Below, in pieces: positions 10,601 to 23,000 of a stretch of DNA of 64,000 nt (position 1 is its first letter; each line of letters begins with the position of its first letter). The DNA comes from Rhyzopertha dominica (lineage: Eukaryota > Arthropoda > Insecta > Coleoptera > Bostrichidae). The notes beneath the pieces were generated by a model that saw only the letters and a program-made list of their open reading frames with translations, was not told the origin of the DNA and searched no databases. Made by a program: the position numbers and the translations under genes. Location: NCBI GenBank assembly GCA_025024175.1, contig QCXZ01000041.1:15061786-15125785 (forward strand). Reading direction: 5' to 3'.

Positions 10601-11472
10601 TTATTGCAGTTGGTTGAGGTGTAGACAGCACAGCATAGACATGCATTTTAATCTTACTATGCCCTTAATAGATAAATAACTATTATTACTCAACTCAAAT
10701 GGTTGCTATAGTAATGGTCTTGTAACACAGATAGAGATAAATAAAATTTTCCATTAATCTACCTTACCCTGAAACAAACGTTACATCCAATAGAAGACAC
10801 AAACAATGGATGTCATGGTAACCACTAAGCAACTGGTCCCACCCTCTGCTAACAACTTGCAGCTGACATTTAATCAATGAGATGTTTGGAATGGAGTGCA
10901 AAATAAAATGTAAAGTGAAGCATACCGCTTATCTCCGTTGCCCAGTTCTGGACAGTCCCTGTAAAAATGCCCAGAATATCCGCACTGGTAACACCTCATA
11001 TTTGGATTAAAGAATCTCCTCCCTGACCCCCTCGTTCGAGGCCTTGCATTCGTCACCCGAATACGACTGCCACCAAATTCCCTAAACCACAAAATTGCAT
11101 CAACTTAGCAAACCATTTATAACATCCAACTTACACCCCATCTGCTTCTTTTAAGGCAGCTGCAGCACTCTTTTTCTCTTTGTAAACAGCAAACCCAAAA
11201 CATGGTGCACTATTCGTCATCCACAGTTCTTTGAGTGTTCCGAACTGCGAAAAGTATTTCTCCAGTTCAGACTTCCGCACATCTTCACCAATATCTGCTA
11301 TGTGCAGCCTGTAACCATCAGGGTCGCTGCTCAGACTCCTCGATCTCGAGCGGGACAGACTTGATTTGCTTCCATCGCTCTTTTTGCTGTTTACTTTGCT
11401 GCTGTTTGAACTGCTGCGGCTTCTACTTCTCCTTTCATTAACTGGTGACTGTGGTTTTTCGTTATCTTTCAT
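7614..11472 (-). CDS. SR-type splicing factor: RS region, RRM, CCHC zinc knuckle, RS/RY tail
   Basis: Spliced as complement(7614..7755, 10926..11081, 11135..11472), 211 residues, with GTAAGT/TTTAG and GTATGC/TTTAG borders and consistent phases. Residues 1-50 are Ser/Arg-rich. About 51-130 form an RRM (RNP2 LHIADI, RNP1-like CFGFAVYK, ending in RIRVTNARP). A knuckle CYQCGYSGHFYRDC (C-x2-C-x4-H-x4-C) follows. The 46-residue last exon is Arg/Asp/Tyr/Ser-rich and ends HRY. RRM plus knuckle plus RS resembles SRSF7/9G8/x16 proteins, nuclear regulators of pre-mRNA splicing and mRNA export. An RS segment before the RRM is unusual for that group, so I give no symbol. Its start is 667 bp from the divergent AMPK beta gene. 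Confidence 0.85.
8440..8595. repeat. 156-bp near-palindromic hairpin MITE
   Basis: CTGATTGTATTAAA at 8440 and its complement ending at 8595 form the outer arms (26 bp with two mismatches). A second inner pair (TTTATTTAGGTC / GACCTAAATAAA) continues the fold towards the centre near 8517, so most of the element can form one hairpin. No clear target duplication was found. Confidence 0.75.
10605..10655 (+). repeat. Fragment of the dispersed GTAGACAGCACAGCATAGAC repeat
   Basis: The segment runs from GCAGTTGGTTGAGG through GTAGACAGCACAGCATAGAC to ATGCATTTTA. The same sequence occurs at 60895-60944 and inverted at 60657-60710, and a partial copy is at 60752-60778. Only this end of the element is present here. 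Confidence 0.8.
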
Positions 11473-12139
11473 TTTACCAGCTAAAAGCGGGTTACACTAT
11501 GCACATAAAAAAATAAATGACAATAAACAACATGCAATTGTTTGGCTTCCGTTTGCGTAAACGACTTGTCCAATTACAGTACAGCTACTTTAACCTCGTC
11601 ATATTCATAAACTTGATTGTATTACCAGGCTTTTGCAATCTTAATTACCACTCAAGGCTTCTTTTACTTATCGATTCAATAAAAGTGAAGAACGTACGCA
11701 TCAAAACAAGCAAGTCATGTGTCGAAATTCGAGGAATTGCAGAATTCTGCTTATAATCCATGTCAATGTAGTAAATGTAACCACTGTGGATGGCACCACT
11801 AACAAGACCTCCTTTTCACTTGCCAAATTTAACGATCGAAACTAATCAATAATTATTAACATGTTCATGTATTTGTCTTTGAAATATTATCGACAAATAG
11901 AAAATCGTGCATTTCTGAGTATTAAGAAATTTCTACTGTTCGCTGTATGAATTATGATTCATTTTATCGGACAAACCCCTGGCATGCTGGCAATGGCGCA
12001 TCCGTTTCCTGTTGTCGTTGTCAATAATGTCGTAAATACCAACTGTCAACATGTCCAGCGTTTTTATTTTTCTCAAGTATGTGATCTTTATTTAGCGTAA
12101 TTGTATCGATTCCCACTACGAAATTTATTGTTCTGGAAA
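11473..12139. promoter_or_regulatory. Shared upstream region of two divergent genes
   Basis: The 667 bp between the SR-type start codon (minus) and the AMPK beta start codon (plus) must contain both promoters and 5' UTRs. No TATA box stands out. An AGTATGTGATC stretch followed by a T-rich run lies 40-80 bp before the AMPK beta ATG. The arrangement suggests a bidirectional housekeeping promoter (inference). Confidence 0.5.
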
Positions 12140-13021
12140 ATGGGTAACGCTGGTAGCAACAGTGCTCCTAGAGAAAGGCAAAAATCTGGTGAAACAGCGC
12201 CGTCTTCTCCAACAAGAGAAGATCAAGCTTTTAACTTCGACAAGAAACCAGAAAGCAAACTAGTTTTCCAAGGTTCTCAAGATGACGAAGAGCCATATTT
12301 TACTAAACCAGTCCCCCAACAACCTCAAGAGGCTTACGATCCACCACGTCCAAGAGCTAACACCGTTTCAGAAGGTACTACAGTTACAGTTGCAGACGAC
12401 AAAACACCTACTGTGTTCCGATGGGAAGGGGGTGGCAAAGATGTGTATGTCAGTGGGACATTTTCAAACTGGAAGACGATTCCGATGGTGAAAAGCCATG
12501 GAGACTTTGTTACAATAGTAGATTTGCCTGAGGGAGAGCACCAGTATAAATTTTACGTCGACGGAGAGTGGAAAAACGACCCAACCAATAAAACTGTAGA
12601 ATCTGACAGCGGAACAAAGAATAATTTAATCACAGTCAAAAAATCAGATTTTGAGGTATTCCAGGCTTTAGACAAGGATAGTGAGAACATAACTAATGAT
12701 GGGCAAAAAGAATATTCACAAGATATTCCTCCATATAGGCCTTGGGAAAAAGTTTCAGGACCACCTATTTTACCACCACATTTATTGCAAGTTATTTTAA
12801 ACAAGGATACACCTCTATCGGTAAGAAAATATAGTGACGGTTTGTCATTTGACTCTAATGCTTTTTATTTTTAGTGTGAACCGACGTTATTACCAGAACC
12901 TAATCATGTTATGCTAAACCACCTGTATGCTCTGTCAATTAAGGATGGGGTCATGGTTTTAAGTGCCACACATAGGTACAGAAAGAAATATGTAACAACA
13001 CTGTTGTATAAGCCTATTTAG
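12140..13021 (+). CDS. PRKAB: AMP-activated protein kinase beta subunit
   Basis: Exons 12140-12820 and 12875-13021 with a 54-bp intron (GTAAGA/TTTAG) give 275 residues. The start is ATG at 12140, yielding MGNAGSNSA with the Gly2 that AMPK beta uses for N-myristoylation; the open frame upstream of it has no ATG. Residues about 88-165 form the glycogen-binding CBM48 domain (VFRWEGGGKDVYVSGTFSNW ... GEHQYKFYVDGEW), with the tryptophans expected for carbohydrate contact. The C-terminal ASC domain (PPILPPHLLQVILNKD, NHVMLNHLYALSIKDGVMVL) ends KYVTTLLYKPI, the standard family end that bridges alpha and gamma subunits. The protein is the scaffold of the energy-sensing kinase; the Drosophila orthologue is alicorn. 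It appears complete and intact. Confidence 0.97.
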
Positions 13022-13196
13022 TATTGTATGTAAATTAGTTCTCCAGCAATGCTGTTTTTATTTATAATTATGGAACTTACGAGTACTTTACATGGATAGA
13101 TTATATTTTGTGAGTAGTATCCAAGATAAAAAAGTTGAATCATTAAAGTCATGTTGTTAAATTTATTGGTTACTTTTATTGTAGGTAGTATGAAAC

Positions 13197-13202
13197 AATA
13201 AA
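13197..13202 (+). terminator. Poly(A) signal of the AMPK beta gene
   Basis: AATAAA 176 bp after the TAG stop, followed by A/T-rich sequence. Confidence 0.65.
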
Positions 13203-14837
13203 GAATTGCATTAACAGTGTTTCCAGTTACTCTTGTGATATTCTATATTTTCTACACGGATATAAAATGCTGGTATGATGTGAACATTTTGTAAAGAGTA
13301 CTAATATTCGAATTGAGAATGTTACACATTTACTTCTTTGGAATTCTACTGATACGATTAAATTATACAGGACAATTCATTACAAGTAACAAATCCGTAT
13401 AGCAGAGACAAAACTTACCTGATATTAATCAAAATACGGGATATCAAAAATAATATTATATTCTAGAGGGTGTTACATATGACCATCGGAACAACTTTAA
13501 ATTACTAAAAACCATTTTAGCTTTCTTGTATCATTTTTGACAAAAAATAGTTCTTGTTATTGCATAATATCCACTTTAATTGAACTAATTTGATTATCAG
13601 TTCATATTCGTAGTCTTTTAATGCATTTCTGACAAGGTCTTAATCGAAATTAAAATCACAGAGATATCTTTAGTAAAGTCGGCACAAATGTCATAGGGCT
13701 TCTGCTCTTTTGTCAAAAACTTAAAGATATCCAATTAAAAATAGTCAACTTTCAAAACTCGTGATCTTACATTCCGGGAATACAAAAATTACTTTTCCAA
13801 TCGATATACTGTGGGTAAATGGTTTTTTATAAGTTAAGCATGTCCATTGTGGTTAGGTCAACTTGTCCATGGCCATGATAAATTTATTATTTATTAATTC
13901 TTGAAAANCACCAAGTTAGCCCGTTCATTTTAATGCATAAAGACTAAGNCCCTTTACCAACTCAATTTATGATAATAACATTGACAAGNGGTCTCTAAAC
14001 TTTTCTTGCTGCAGAACACTAGCCTCCAAGATTTTTATAAGCGTCANATTTATCGCATCCATCGATATACTTAAATATAAAACAGAGTGTGAACTTCTTA
14101 AATGTCGAGCACNTAACTATGCATGGTTGGCAATAAAATATTTATGGAACATCTGACAAAATTCTGAAATCTAGTCATTTTTTATGTCAAAAGCATCTTT
14201 TGTAATCTTATTTAAAAGTTGCCATAAGCAGCAAAAAATTTGGCCGACACCAATATATATTATTAAATTAACAACATTTAGTAAAATGAATAATTACATT
14301 TAACACTTTTATTTCTTTAAAATTTAAAAAGATGTTGATAACCCTCCATCTAAATTTTATGCAAAATATCGCCTGTAGTGATCATAAGATTGGCCACACC
14401 TTACCTAAAAAATGGAACAAATCTTTTAATTTTGTTTCAGAAGTACTCTTATTAATTTCCTTGTTACGGATGTCCATATCCAGCTCATAATGTGTGACAC
14501 GATTATTTCGCAGTTGGTCTTCTCTTTTCACCAATAAATTTCATAGTTTTTACTGTGAATTTCTATCTCTTGCAACAGTCATTGGAAGTGCAAATTAAAT
14601 TGATGTGTTATGTGTTAGTTGTACACTTTTTGGTAATAACTTGAAAATTAGAATAGCTGTCAAATTCAGGCTTTTACCATAATTCCTCTTAAATAATAGC
14701 CTACAAAACAAATTGAAAAAACATGTCTCCTGTTTAGTTTTTCTTCAGAATTTAAGGAGAAAATTTTTATCATATTTTTTTGTGAAATGAGAAGTCAAGT
14801 TAAAACTATTATTATAGGTACCTAAATAATAACAGAT
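13203..14837. other. Intergenic, no gene recognised
   Basis: About 1.6 kb of AT-rich DNA with several N positions between 13900 and 14120. No ORF with recognisable content and no clear repeat pair were found. Confidence 0.5.
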
Positions 14838-15117
14838 ATGCCTGGTGGAACTGTTTGTAGTGTGGCTGTCTGCAAGAATAATTCGAAAAAGGCTAAGGAA
14901 AAAGGAGAAAATTTAATGTTTTTTACGTTTCCTAAGGATTTTAAAATTCGAAAGGAATAATCGATCAGAAAATATAATCGTAAAGATAAATGGACTGCTG
15001 ACAATAAAAAGATATGCAGTGTTCATTTTAAGCCATGTGATTTCGAGGATGAAATGCGAGCTAGGTTATTGAAATTACAACCAAGAAAGCTAAATAAGGA
15101 TGTTAAGAATGTACAAA
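14838..15117 (+). pseudogene. THAP-domain ORF broken by an in-frame stop
   Basis: From ATG at 14838 the frame encodes a THAP finger: MPGGTVCSVAVC (C-x4-C), FFTFPKDFKIRKE, then TAA at 14958-14960, after which the same frame continues IRKYNRKDKW, KKICSVHFKPCDFEDE and a basic tail. C2CH zinc ligands (C7, C12, then C and H of CSVHF) are all present. The stop sits one residue after RKE, where family members usually carry W, so a single base change (TGG to TAA needs two; TAG/TGA one) or readthrough could be involved. The domain is DNA-binding and occurs in P-type transposases and domesticated host factors. Otherwise well preserved, so decay is recent or the stop is polymorphic. Confidence 0.75.
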
Positions 15118-15933
15118 GTTATGCTTTTATAAACTTTACTTGCAGCAATTTCTTTTCACAGCTCTTTTTTAAATGGTGCATTTGCCAGACTTTTTGTTTT
15201 TATTTATTTATTTATTACTGTCTTACAAGCAAATAAATCGTACAAATTATTGTTGTTTTTTCTCTCGATTTTTATGATTTTTGATGGATATGCAACAGCA
15301 GTGAGGCAGAAGTTATAATGCCGATAATGAAATTTACACAACTGCCCAAGGTGTAGAAAAGCAGTAATAGCATACACAATAAAATTCCTAATGACGAACC
15401 TGATTATAATTTATGTCTTAATCCAAATTATTTGATTATTTATTCTGGTAATGACTATGCAGTGTCAATGTGTCTTTTCCCATTATCTTCTCTGAAGTAC
15501 ATAGTTGTCAATAAATTACATTAATTAGGAATCACACACAGTATATGATAGAATAATACAAACATTTCAAAGTATAATGGCATAACAAAACAAAAAAATG
15601 ACAACTTTATGTAATAGATATAATGTTTACTAATACAGTTTGTTACTTTTGATCATTATTGAAATTGAAATTACAGAATACTTTGAGCCTTTGATTATAT
15701 TTCATAATGTAAACGAAATAATAAACCCAATGCCTTCAGCTAATTGAAATAACTTATAAAAACTACACTTTTGTGGGCTTATATTCATATGCATGCTTTT
15801 ATTTTGTACCCTTCGTCCGATAATGAGGTAACATTTAACCTCAAAACTTATTTTTTATTATAGGTTAAAATTTATATATTTTTTAACCATGTTAAAAGCT
15901 ACACGTAAACGTACAAGTAGTTTTTCTATCTCA
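15118..15933. other. Intergenic, nothing recognised
   Basis: AT-rich sequence following the THAP relic. A possible weak donor (GTACAAAG) at about 15112 suggests the THAP exon once spliced onward, but no downstream exon could be identified. Confidence 0.4.
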
Positions 15934-15941
15934 GGTATAGA

Positions 15942-16628
15942 TAAGGTGACCAACCGTCCGGATTTAGCTCGGACAGGTTTGTATTTATGTTTATGAGTCC
16001 GTACTTAATATGGTATCCGGACTTGTCCGGATTTTCAAAATTTTGTTTGGATTTGTCTGGTTTTTTATAATTTGAGCTAAAAATGTGTACATGGTATTTT
16101 ACTTTTTCATTGTTGCCAGTTGTCTTTTCATTTTCATGCAGTCAGGCGTAGCTAACTTCATAGTTTCTTGTGTCACATTATTAATGTCAACCACAGACAT
16201 CTCATGTATTATGTAGACGCCTAATTGTTATGGCGTGCGCGAGAAAATATTGTAACGACCTGTAAGTCGTCATATTGCTCGTTCGTAGGACAGCGAGTCT
16301 GCACAGTAACTCGCTGGTGTGATAAAATGAATAGCGATTAGCCATATGTGCGACAGGTCCTGTTGTTTGCTGTACCGTTGCCATGACGTTTCCATATTAT
16401 AATCTTTACTGCGCATGCGTCTGGCCCTACCTCCTCGAGGATTATTTTTCACAAAATCTTATTACATTTAATTTCTAAGTCTAGGTATTTAGTTCTGTGG
16501 TATCAGCACGCAATTGCTTAGCCGGCATAATCTAATGCCTGGCCATATGGCCATCCCTCTTTATCCTATATTACAAATAGCACCATGAAGGCGTCCGGAT
16601 TTTCTGGTTTGGGAAGTTGGTCACCTTA
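15942..16628 (+). mobile_element. Non-autonomous hAT element (TAAGGTGACCAAC family), copy 2
   Basis: Begins TAAGGTGACCAACCGTCCGG and ends GTTGGTCACCTTA, with the perfect 8-bp duplication GGTATAGA at 15934-15941 and 16629-16636. It is longer than copy 1 (687 against 514 bp) but co-linear with it. No transposase is present; open frames on the minus strand at 16202-16452 are incidental. Confidence 0.9.
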
Positions 16629-16636
16629 GGTATAGA

Positions 16637-17063
16637 TTGCCACATTTTAAATTTATGGAGGTGTTTGTATGAAAATTTGTAAAATACTGCAACATGATTA
16701 TTATAATACTCTGTAGAATTGCAAGAATTTTACTCACACTTATTATTTGGCATATTTAATAAAGGTTTATCCTATTCGAATACATAAAAATTTGAACCGG
16801 CACCCCTGATGACGGGTTAGGTGCCGCGTGCTGATTGGTTAGAAGTTACCAGACAACCTATCTAGTAACCTTGAGTGGACAAAGGACAAATGGCATTTGG
16901 CACTTGGCAGATGACGCTTGACAAATGTGCTAGCCTGCTAGCTACTGTCAGCTGCTGTTCAACTGTTGTGTTTATCGGGTTCTAGAACAATTTTAGGAAA
17001 GTTATAGATATTGAGCAATCAATTTTACATTAAGTGCAGCTGCAGAAGAAGTTTCGTCATAAC
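16637..17063 (+). promoter_or_regulatory. Upstream region of RBM42
   Basis: Non-coding sequence between the hAT target duplication and the RBM42 start. It becomes less AT-rich from about 16800 and includes imperfect repeats of GGCATTTGGCACTTGGCAGATG type near 16890-16925. No TATA box is obvious. The 5' UTR probably lies within the last 150 bp. Confidence 0.45.
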
Positions 17064-20000
17064 ATGGATCGTACGCGTCAAATGGAGGATGAGATGAGCC
17101 GGTAAGTATAAATAATGAGCTTAAAGCGAGATAACCTGTAACTCTGAGTTTTTTAGCTTTGAGGCCGAAATAGCCGGTCGTGGAATGATCGGAGCCGCAG
17201 CATATGATTACAACACGTTTGCTATACCCGGCTTTGGTAACGTACCACCTCCACCTCCTCCACCAATCCTCATACCCCATCAGGTGAACAAAAACGCGAA
17301 ACGAGCAATCGCCCAGGCCAGCGTTCAGAATACGTATAATACTTATCAAACCCCAGCTGTCAGTCAACCAGCTGTAGTTTCTGCAAAGCCTACGCTGTAC
17401 ACGGCACCCAAAACCTCCACGTCAACTACATCGTCCCAGCCATCTGTAGATTTCGCTTCACTTCAGACGGAAGTCGAAAAGAAGCTTAAGAAGTTGAAAA
17501 ACGAGAAAGTTTCGGCTGAACTGGCCATTTCACAAGGTAAAGCTAGCAGCGCGTTGCAGTCGTTCGGCCCCGATGATTATCGTCGAAGGGGCAGTAAAAA
17601 TCGTAAATTGATGAGGACGGCGGGCGGACAATCTTGGGAGGATCTCAGCTTAACTGACTGGCCTGATGACGATTTTAGGATCTTTTGTGGTGATTTGGGT
17701 AATGACGTTACGGACGAACTGCTTACTAGAACTTTCAACAAATATCCCTCCTTTATCCGAGCGAGAGTTGTTAGAGACAAACGAACGAACAAAACAAAAG
17801 GTTATGGGTTTATTAGTTTCAAGGACCCGGCAGATTTTACGAAGGCCATGAAGGAAATGAATGGTAAGTAGACTAATTATTAATCACAGTCAGGGTTGCC
17901 AGATTATTTCGAACATGTGTCGCCAGATGTCTAAATAAATGTAGCCAAAGTCGCCAAATTTTTGTCACATTTACATTTGCCTGAAAAACGTCTTACTCTG
18001 TTGTCAATAGATGGCGTGATATTGACAATCGCAAAAAGTTATCCAAAAATGTCCTATTTTGTGCGTTATTTTATGAATAAGAAAGTAGAAAGGATAAAAA
18101 ATATATTTTTATACAGATTCATACATATATTAACCCTTAAGTGCGGACGTGGGGTTTTCTAACGTAAACACGGACGTCCCATCTGAGAGACGGCAAAATA
18201 TATCAGGGCGAAAAACCTAAAATTTTCTAAATAAATTTTGTAACCATATTTTTTGTTAATCTTTGTACTATTGCTAAATTATATGATAACAAAAAATATA
18301 TAAAATAGTTGATGACAGGACTAGTTGTTTTGAAGTGTGCTTTAAATTACAGTATGTTCAATACATGTGAGTAAACATAGCATTGGTATAGTTTTAATAC
18401 TTTTATTATATGGTACATGTTTAAAACAAAAGAACCGTTCACCATCGGATTTACTATAGTTGACCTTTCACTTTCATCATCACTGCTTGCTGATTGTTCA
18501 AAGTTACTGTCGTGATCAGATTCGCAAAATTTTCATCTAGGACATCGTCAATATCACCGGCATCACTTTCTACTTCATTAAACCCATTTAAAACTGTTTC
18601 GTCAAAGTCTGGATCCCCGAAAGTGTGTGCCTTTTTTGAAGGTCCACCGATTTGTTGCAGCAATTTCCCGGCTAATTTTATAACGTAATCGCGGGCGTGC
18701 CGTCTGTGAGACTACTCGTTAACTAAATCTCTAGAATACCCCCATATTTTAAGACGCTGGTTTACTAAATTAGGTGTAAAAACTAAAGACCAATCGCGCT
18801 TGGAATACATGAAATGGCAACATTGTGGGCATTACCACTGTTACCACATTACGTCTGTCAGACGGCAGGTTCCCACTTAAGAGTTAAAGAAACAAAACAA
18901 TACGTCACTTTAATCACAGAAATCAAAACTTAACTCGCTACTCAAAAGATGCATATGTTATTATGTATTGTAAATGAATATATAATGTATTATATAAAAA
19001 AAGGTTTATTTATAAATTATAGTCTTCATTTTGATTGATCACATTTAAAATCTCAGTTATTGTTGAATTATCATCAGTCTCCAGCTTTCTTCTACAATAC
19101 TACCGAGTTAAATTCTTTTAACATCTCTTCAGTAGGTTCAAATATAGTGCAGCATTTATTATGAAATTTTGAAGACATTTTAATTCTAATTATTATAATA
19201 TTATTATTATTATTAAACAATAAATTTAAGGCCATAATTCTAAGACATATTCTGGAATGTTGTTATTAAAATGACTCCTCCAATCAACAAATGGCAACTT
19301 CTTCCATTGCTTTTCATATTTTGCATGTGATAAAGCTGGATCAAAAAACTCTTCAAGCTTAAAAGTTCATTAAACTTTTGTCGAAATAATGTTAAGTACC
19401 GTGAAGCATGGAAACATCGAACACTTTGGAATAGTTTCATATTTTTTTAGAGTCTTAAACTCATTTGCTGCAGAAGAACTCTGAAAAAATTAAATGGTCG
19501 CATTCTAAATGCTTTTAAATCAGTCATTGATGTGGGTTGATTTTGAATCAAAATCAACGCCAATATCAATGTTTTCACTTGACAAGTATGCCAAGTGGGA
19601 TCAAAACTACTGCTTCGCTTTATAATCATGAGTCAATATAGCAATGGTAATTGACAGATGACCGCAGAACATCCAGATGACAATTAACATATGGTATGTA
19701 AGGTCGCGTTAGACTTGTCCAGCGGTACCACATTTCATGTCACACAAAATAATACATATAATCACGAAAATAAAATAAAATAATCCACTAGCTGAAGTCG
19801 CCAAATTTAGGGAAAAGATGCCAAGATTTAGAAAAAAAGGAGCCAAATTTGGAGCTAGTCGCCAAATAGATGTGCAATAAAAGTGTCCAAATTGGTGACA
19901 AGTAACCAAATCTGGCAGCCGTGACCACAGTAAATAGAGAGGTATGATGCTGTGCGGAGTGGGTCAATTCCGTAGCCTGCCGCATTAGAGAGAGATAAAG

Positions 20001-23000
20001 CATAGTGGGAGTCGTTCCATTTATGGCGCACACTGTACCGATAATATTTATTTCATACCTAAAATTAAGTGAATAGTAGCGGTGGTTATTTATTCTTCCA
20101 GAAAGTGCGAAAATCATAGTTTCTGTTGTTATTTGTGCAATAATTTTAGAATAGGTTTGGATCAGATAGTGAAAAATTAAGTAGAAAAATATGTATATTC
20201 AATCATTTTTTTTTCACATTACGAAGGTAATACTTATTTCACACCAGGCTTCAGAAGTACATTAAATAATTGTGTTAGGGATTAGAAAATGTGCTTCTGC
20301 CATCAGCGTTTATCAATAAAGTACATTCAAAAGGATCTAAAAATTAAGATTGAAACCTAGATTCCTTCTTCGTCCTTGCACTTCACCTATTACCATACCA
20401 TCGTATTTGAGTATGGCATTCCATTTTGACTATTATAATATAGAACTTCTTATACTTTTAGTTTAAAGAATTGTTAAGTATGCAAGTATAGTATTGTAAA
20501 CTTAGTACTGGTAAGTATCTAAAAGATTTCTATTAATGTTTGCTTTAATGGCTTGGTATATTGGTATCTGTTCTTGCCAACAATGATTTTTTATGCAAGT
20601 ACATAATATAAAATCAGTGAACAGAGGAAGCAGTTCCCATTATGAAAGGTAGTTGTCTCCTTCGTTTATTTATTTAATATTTTAACTAAAATTACAACAG
20701 ACAGAAAAGACAAATCATCCTCAATCACTAAAGTGACAACATAAGCTAAAAACATTATGTTTAGGTAATTATTCTAAAGAATATTATTAAAAGAGTCAAA
20801 ATTGCTTAATGTTTTATTATTCGTATACTTTTCACATAAAAACACATACAAAATACAATATAATTAACTAAATTACCTAGATTACATTATTTCAGTCATA
20901 TTTCTTACACAAGTTTCATCTATTACATTGGTAAAGTATTGCGGAAATATAGATATTTTTAATGCAGAGAGAAAGCTCGAGACATTTTACAAAATTGTAT
21001 TTGTTCACTTCAGANNTGTGGAAATACTTTCAGGACAAAACATACAATACTAAATAATTTGTGTATAATTGNNAAGTGTCCACTCTATTTTTTGAGTATG
21101 GTACTTAAAACTGGAGAACATGCTATGTAACGAACCTTTTTCATGATGTTTTATATCATAATAGTTATGCTTAAAGCTCACATCGACAACAGTCATAATT
21201 TTTTTTTGATTTTATATCAGTTGTTTGAACAGAGTATACTCTTCTCAACATTAACAGCAGGTCTCCTATTTTCCCAATGGGGTCCAGTCATAAGATCTAA
21301 ACACCATCGGTATACGAAAAGGCCGCCTTCTATGATATCTCGTTGTCTCTGTCTGTATTTTTGGCTTCGCTGGCTGCACTATTTTTTCTTCATTTCGCTG
21401 CGTAGAAACAGTTGCTGCAGCAGGAGCTTTTGATGTATAAGGCCGATTCATATACAGAACGCTAAAAGGCATTCCTCCAGCCGCCCACCCCCTAGAGATA
21501 AATACGTTCTTCTTCTCGATGGGACATGTTGGGCATATTTTGTGGACGATTTCTTTTTTTGATAATTCCATCTTTTGGGTAGCTTCCTCAATGGGACATG
21601 TAGGACAAAACTTAGATTTGTAGTCAACGTCTATGGGTAGACATTGTGTTTCCGATGAAAAGAGGGATGTTAATGTCAGTAACGTGAGTGGATATGCTAG
21701 TAGAAGATACATCNTGATCTGGAAAGAAAACAAATCGTAAGGATAAAATCATAATTAAATATAAGTATCTGGTGTGTAATTTAGTTTCGTAATTGGCTTC
21801 AAATTAGTCTTAATGATTACACCAGAAGTGCTCTAATATGTATTGATATNTACAGGGTGTCCCATTTTCGTTGTAATTGTAGGGTATCTTGGTAACTATT
21901 AATGCTAGAGGGTTGCGGTTTCGACATTACTGTATTACTTTTTTGTTCTGAATTCAGCTGTACCGTCGCCATTTTTGTATCATCTTTTGTTTTAAAGCCA
22001 TTGCCAACTCTTGGAAAATGTAACATTTCTTCAGTTCTCAATATCTCGATTGGCTATGTAGACACAAAAAAACAGTAAAGACATTGTTTATAGATATTTT
22101 TATTCTGAATTCAGTGGCGTACTCAGATTTTTTTTAGGGGGTCACATTTTTGAGATATAACACAAACTTGCATTTTTTTTAATGGAAACCATAGTTGGCT
22201 TTGCTATGGTTGAAAAGAACTATTGTTTCTGATTAAGAAAATGTATACATTGTTAGGATTATCTTTACTAATTTTGGTATNATTCCATTTTTTGTAATAA
22301 TTAATGAGATTTTACGTTTTTCGTCAAAATGGATGTAAATATTTGATGATAAAAAATGCATAGGTCCTTATCTCCAAGTAAACAATCATTTTCATTAGTT
22401 ACATGGCCTCCTAGATTATCGATAAATAAATGCATGAGCGCTCTTAGGAGTCTTATGTATGTATTTAAATGTGCATATATTATTTTTAAAGTATGAAAAT
22501 TTTTACTTAATAATATAAATTATATCGTGTATTTTCTTATCCCATAGCCTCCTGGATGTAAACGTAAAATATGATTAAATTATTTAAAAAAATTTGAATA
22601 ATTCCAAAATTAGTAAAAATTAACCTAACAATGTATACATTTTTTAATCAGACAAAATAGGCCTTTTTAACCATAGCAAAACCAACTATGGTTTCTATTT
22701 AAAAAAATGCAAGTTTGTATTATATATCAAAAATGTGACCTCCTAAAAAATTACGGGGTACGNCACTGGATTCTAAATAAAATCTAATAAAATATCTATA
22801 CAAAATGTCTTTACAGTTTTTTTTTGTATCTACATACCCAAGCGAAAAATTAAGAGCTGGAGAAATGTTACATTTTCCAAAAGTTGGCTGTGGCTTTAAA
22901 ACAAAAGACGATACGAAAATCGCGACGGTACAGCTGAACTCAGAACAAAAAAGTAATATAGTAATGTCGAAACCGAGTTACCGAGATACCCTACAATTAC

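Larger units (their letters stand above)
7756..10925 (-). other. 3.2-kb intron of the SR-type gene
   Basis: Holds a hairpin MITE (8440-8595), a degenerate coding-like block with two plus-strand ORFs (9046-9264 and 9566-9760) and a fragment of a dispersed repeat (about 10605-10655). The ORF block reads as ordinary amphipathic protein (for example EEAVANVVFSLLLDVTSYE) but I do not recognise its family; it may be a decayed transposase. The rest is AT-rich and unremarkable. Confidence 0.55.

Noticed and set aside
12101..12139. Upstream extension of the AMPK beta frame by 13 codons
   Set aside because: It begins at TTG, not ATG, and would hide the MGN myristoylation start at 12140 that the family uses.
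16202..16452. Two overlapping minus-strand ORFs of 60 codons
   Set aside because: They lie wholly within the non-coding hAT copy 2 and lack any transposase feature.
18454..18663. Acidic 69-codon ORF as a free-standing gene
   Set aside because: It lies within the TTAA-flanked insertion and is better read as a transposase remnant.
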